Assembly: GCA_905160935.1 (NCBI GenBank)
Contig: CAJHZI010000415.1
Span: 195,001-259,000, forward strand
Length of the DNA stretch: 64,000 nucleotides
Origin: Enchytraeus crypticus
Lineage: Eukaryota > Annelida > Clitellata > Enchytraeida > Enchytraeidae
Direction of reading: 5' to 3'
The notes under the pieces are model-generated. The model did no database searches. It was not told the origin of the DNA and worked only from the letters and a program-made list of their open reading frames with translations. Position numbers and translations under genes: made by a program. Shown here in pieces: positions 62,521 to 64,000 of this stretch. The stretch's first letter is position 1. Every line of letters starts with the position of its first letter.

Positions 62521-64000
62521 TAATGTCTAACAGAGGGATGAGTTCGACTCTGGGCGTGGCGCCCAAGTGGAAACGAATAACAAGCGCCGCAGGTCCTTCA
62601 CCCCGACCCCGTCACGGCCACCGGGCCGTCTCCGTCAAGGACCTTGTCATCGTATTCGGCGGAGGAAACGAAGGAATTGTCGATGAATTGCACGTATTTA
62701 ATACGGGTAAGCAAAATCCCGGTTAATTTTTTTGAATTTCTGCAACTTTTAATTTAATTGATTCAAATGCTATTTCACTTCTTTTGCAGTTTTTGGGATA
62801 ACGTGTTACTGTTTAACTTTAGAGTAGCGTTCAGAGTATTGAAAAGTGTGAGAGAGGTTTTTGTATGGTTTATTAATAATTTCATCACTTTATGATTTTT
62901 GCTAGATCTTTTGTTGGACTACTATTTATAAAAATTGAACATAGGGATCAATCATTCACTACTATTTAAGCTATGCAGAAACAAAACGACTCATTAAATG
63001 ATTGATGCATGCACTTAAAATCAAAAATATAATTGTAGTCTGTTGATAACTTTTAGATACAGACATACGTTATTAAGCTAAAATTATTGTACTGTTTATT
63101 GGCTGATCTGGACGCAAATTTAAAGTTACAGAGACATGCATGAAGTAATCAGCTAAGCAAACAAGCTAGGATAAATAGTAGCTAACAAAAGTCTGCTCAA
63201 GTCTGAATTAAATTTTTATTGCCCTAGCCTACTAAATACCCTCAAATAATTGGTAACCATATTATTGACTATTTATTCCCTGAATGAACACTGTTGTGAT
63301 ATATAAGGTATTTTCTTTGCCCTATTTATCTAATTGTATTTTGATATTGTTGCAGCTACGGGTCAGTGGTTTGTTCCATCGCTGAAGGGTGAGAGTCCAC
63401 CAGGGTGCGCTGCGTTTGGCTTCGTGTGCGATGGAACGCGTATCATCATGTTCGGCGGCATGGTGGAGTATGGAAAGTATTCTAACGATATGTACGAGCT
63501 AAATATCACTCGTTGGGAGTGGAGACGCTTGAAACCTCGTGCACCGAAGATGGGTCCATCTCCTTGTCCTCGTCTAGGTATTCTTCACTGAATTTCTCTT
63601 GTAAAGTCGATGGTTTTTGTTTTTGATTTCTTTGGCTTTCAAAATGAGAAGTGATAAATCCTTGGAGATGTTATTATAAACCTCGGGCTCTAACGTACAC
63701 TGCTGTGGTTTTCTCTTGTCTGTCACTCACAAGGGAAAAACTTTGAGACAAAGGCATATATTTCATAAATTTTCTATCTAATGATCATGATACATGAATT
63801 AATTACGTGAACAATTAATTACTCGACGATTGTTGTATACAATTTCTTTAATGTCACTGATAATGAAGTATTTAATTAATATTATTATGTTGTTGCTGAT
63901 AGTATTTTTGTTGTAAGGCATAGAATACTAAAGTTTGTACTTGACATTGCACAGGGCACAGTTTCACGCTGGTTGGGAATAAGGCCTATCTATTTGGAGG
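62508..64000 (+). CDS. HCFC1: Host cell factor 1 (HCFC1), N-terminal Kelch region, runs off the window
   Basis: HCF-1 is a nuclear scaffold that ties transcription factors to chromatin modifiers. Exons 62508-62706, 63356-63577 and 63955-64000 (incomplete) join with matching phases (1, then 1). The ATG at 62508 follows aaaac and gives [16 protein letters not shown]; an upstream in-frame ATG at 62460 exists, but the later one has the MA start of the family. The Kelch repeats are plain: [64 protein letters not shown] and [16 protein letters not shown], all in vertebrate order. The rest (basic region, proteolytic repeats if present, FN3) is outside the window. The introns (62707-63355, 63578-63954) show nothing I can name. 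Confidence 0.97.

Overview
This is nuclear DNA of an invertebrate animal: AT-rich, dense in introns and packed with retroelement debris. Three metazoan genes can be read with confidence. WDR19 (IFT144, a ciliary transport protein) lies on the minus strand from about 39.15 kb down to 3.78 kb. DAG1 (dystroglycan) lies on the minus strand at 47.85-42.89 kb. HCFC1 (host cell factor 1) starts on the plus strand at 62.5 kb and runs off the right edge. Dystroglycan and the ciliary gene show an animal; I cannot place the phylum from sequence alone. There are no prokaryotic signals.

Layout. 0-1.4 kb: three homologous exon-like modules on the minus strand of an unrecognised gene, and a possible terminal exon on the plus strand. 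3.78-39.15 kb: WDR19, for which I assembled 36 coding exons; every intron phase is compatible and they sum to 4053 coding bases (1350 residues). 39.2-42.7 kb: intergenic, with tRNA-derived SINEs. 42.9-47.9 kb: DAG1 in two coding exons, with an unusually long mucin-like region. 48-56 kb: a gene-poor stretch with a putative solo LTR, TA and CCTCTC satellites and AT-rich DNA. 56-62.4 kb: repeats and two weakly supported first exons. 62.5-64 kb: the first three exons of HCFC1 behind a compact promoter.

Repeats. The commonest is a tRNA-derived SINE of about 140 bp (21 copies or fragments seen). A second SINE shares its 3' end with an L2/CR1-like LINE found in the same window. A third tRNA-like SINE, several LINE 3' ends (tails of GAT, GA, TTG or GATT repeats), a 5S rRNA-like fragment and many mini- and microsatellites fill the introns.

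The most unusual structure is in WDR19. At about a dozen of its splice junctions the exon edge, together with its splice site, has been copied one to several times into the neighbouring intron. The copies are often separated by TTG or GATT tails of retroelements, and one of these tails also sits against the only DAG1 acceptor found here. The introns therefore carry rows of decoy splice sites. Whether this reflects long target-site duplications, slippage or a regulated splicing feature cannot be settled from the sequence.
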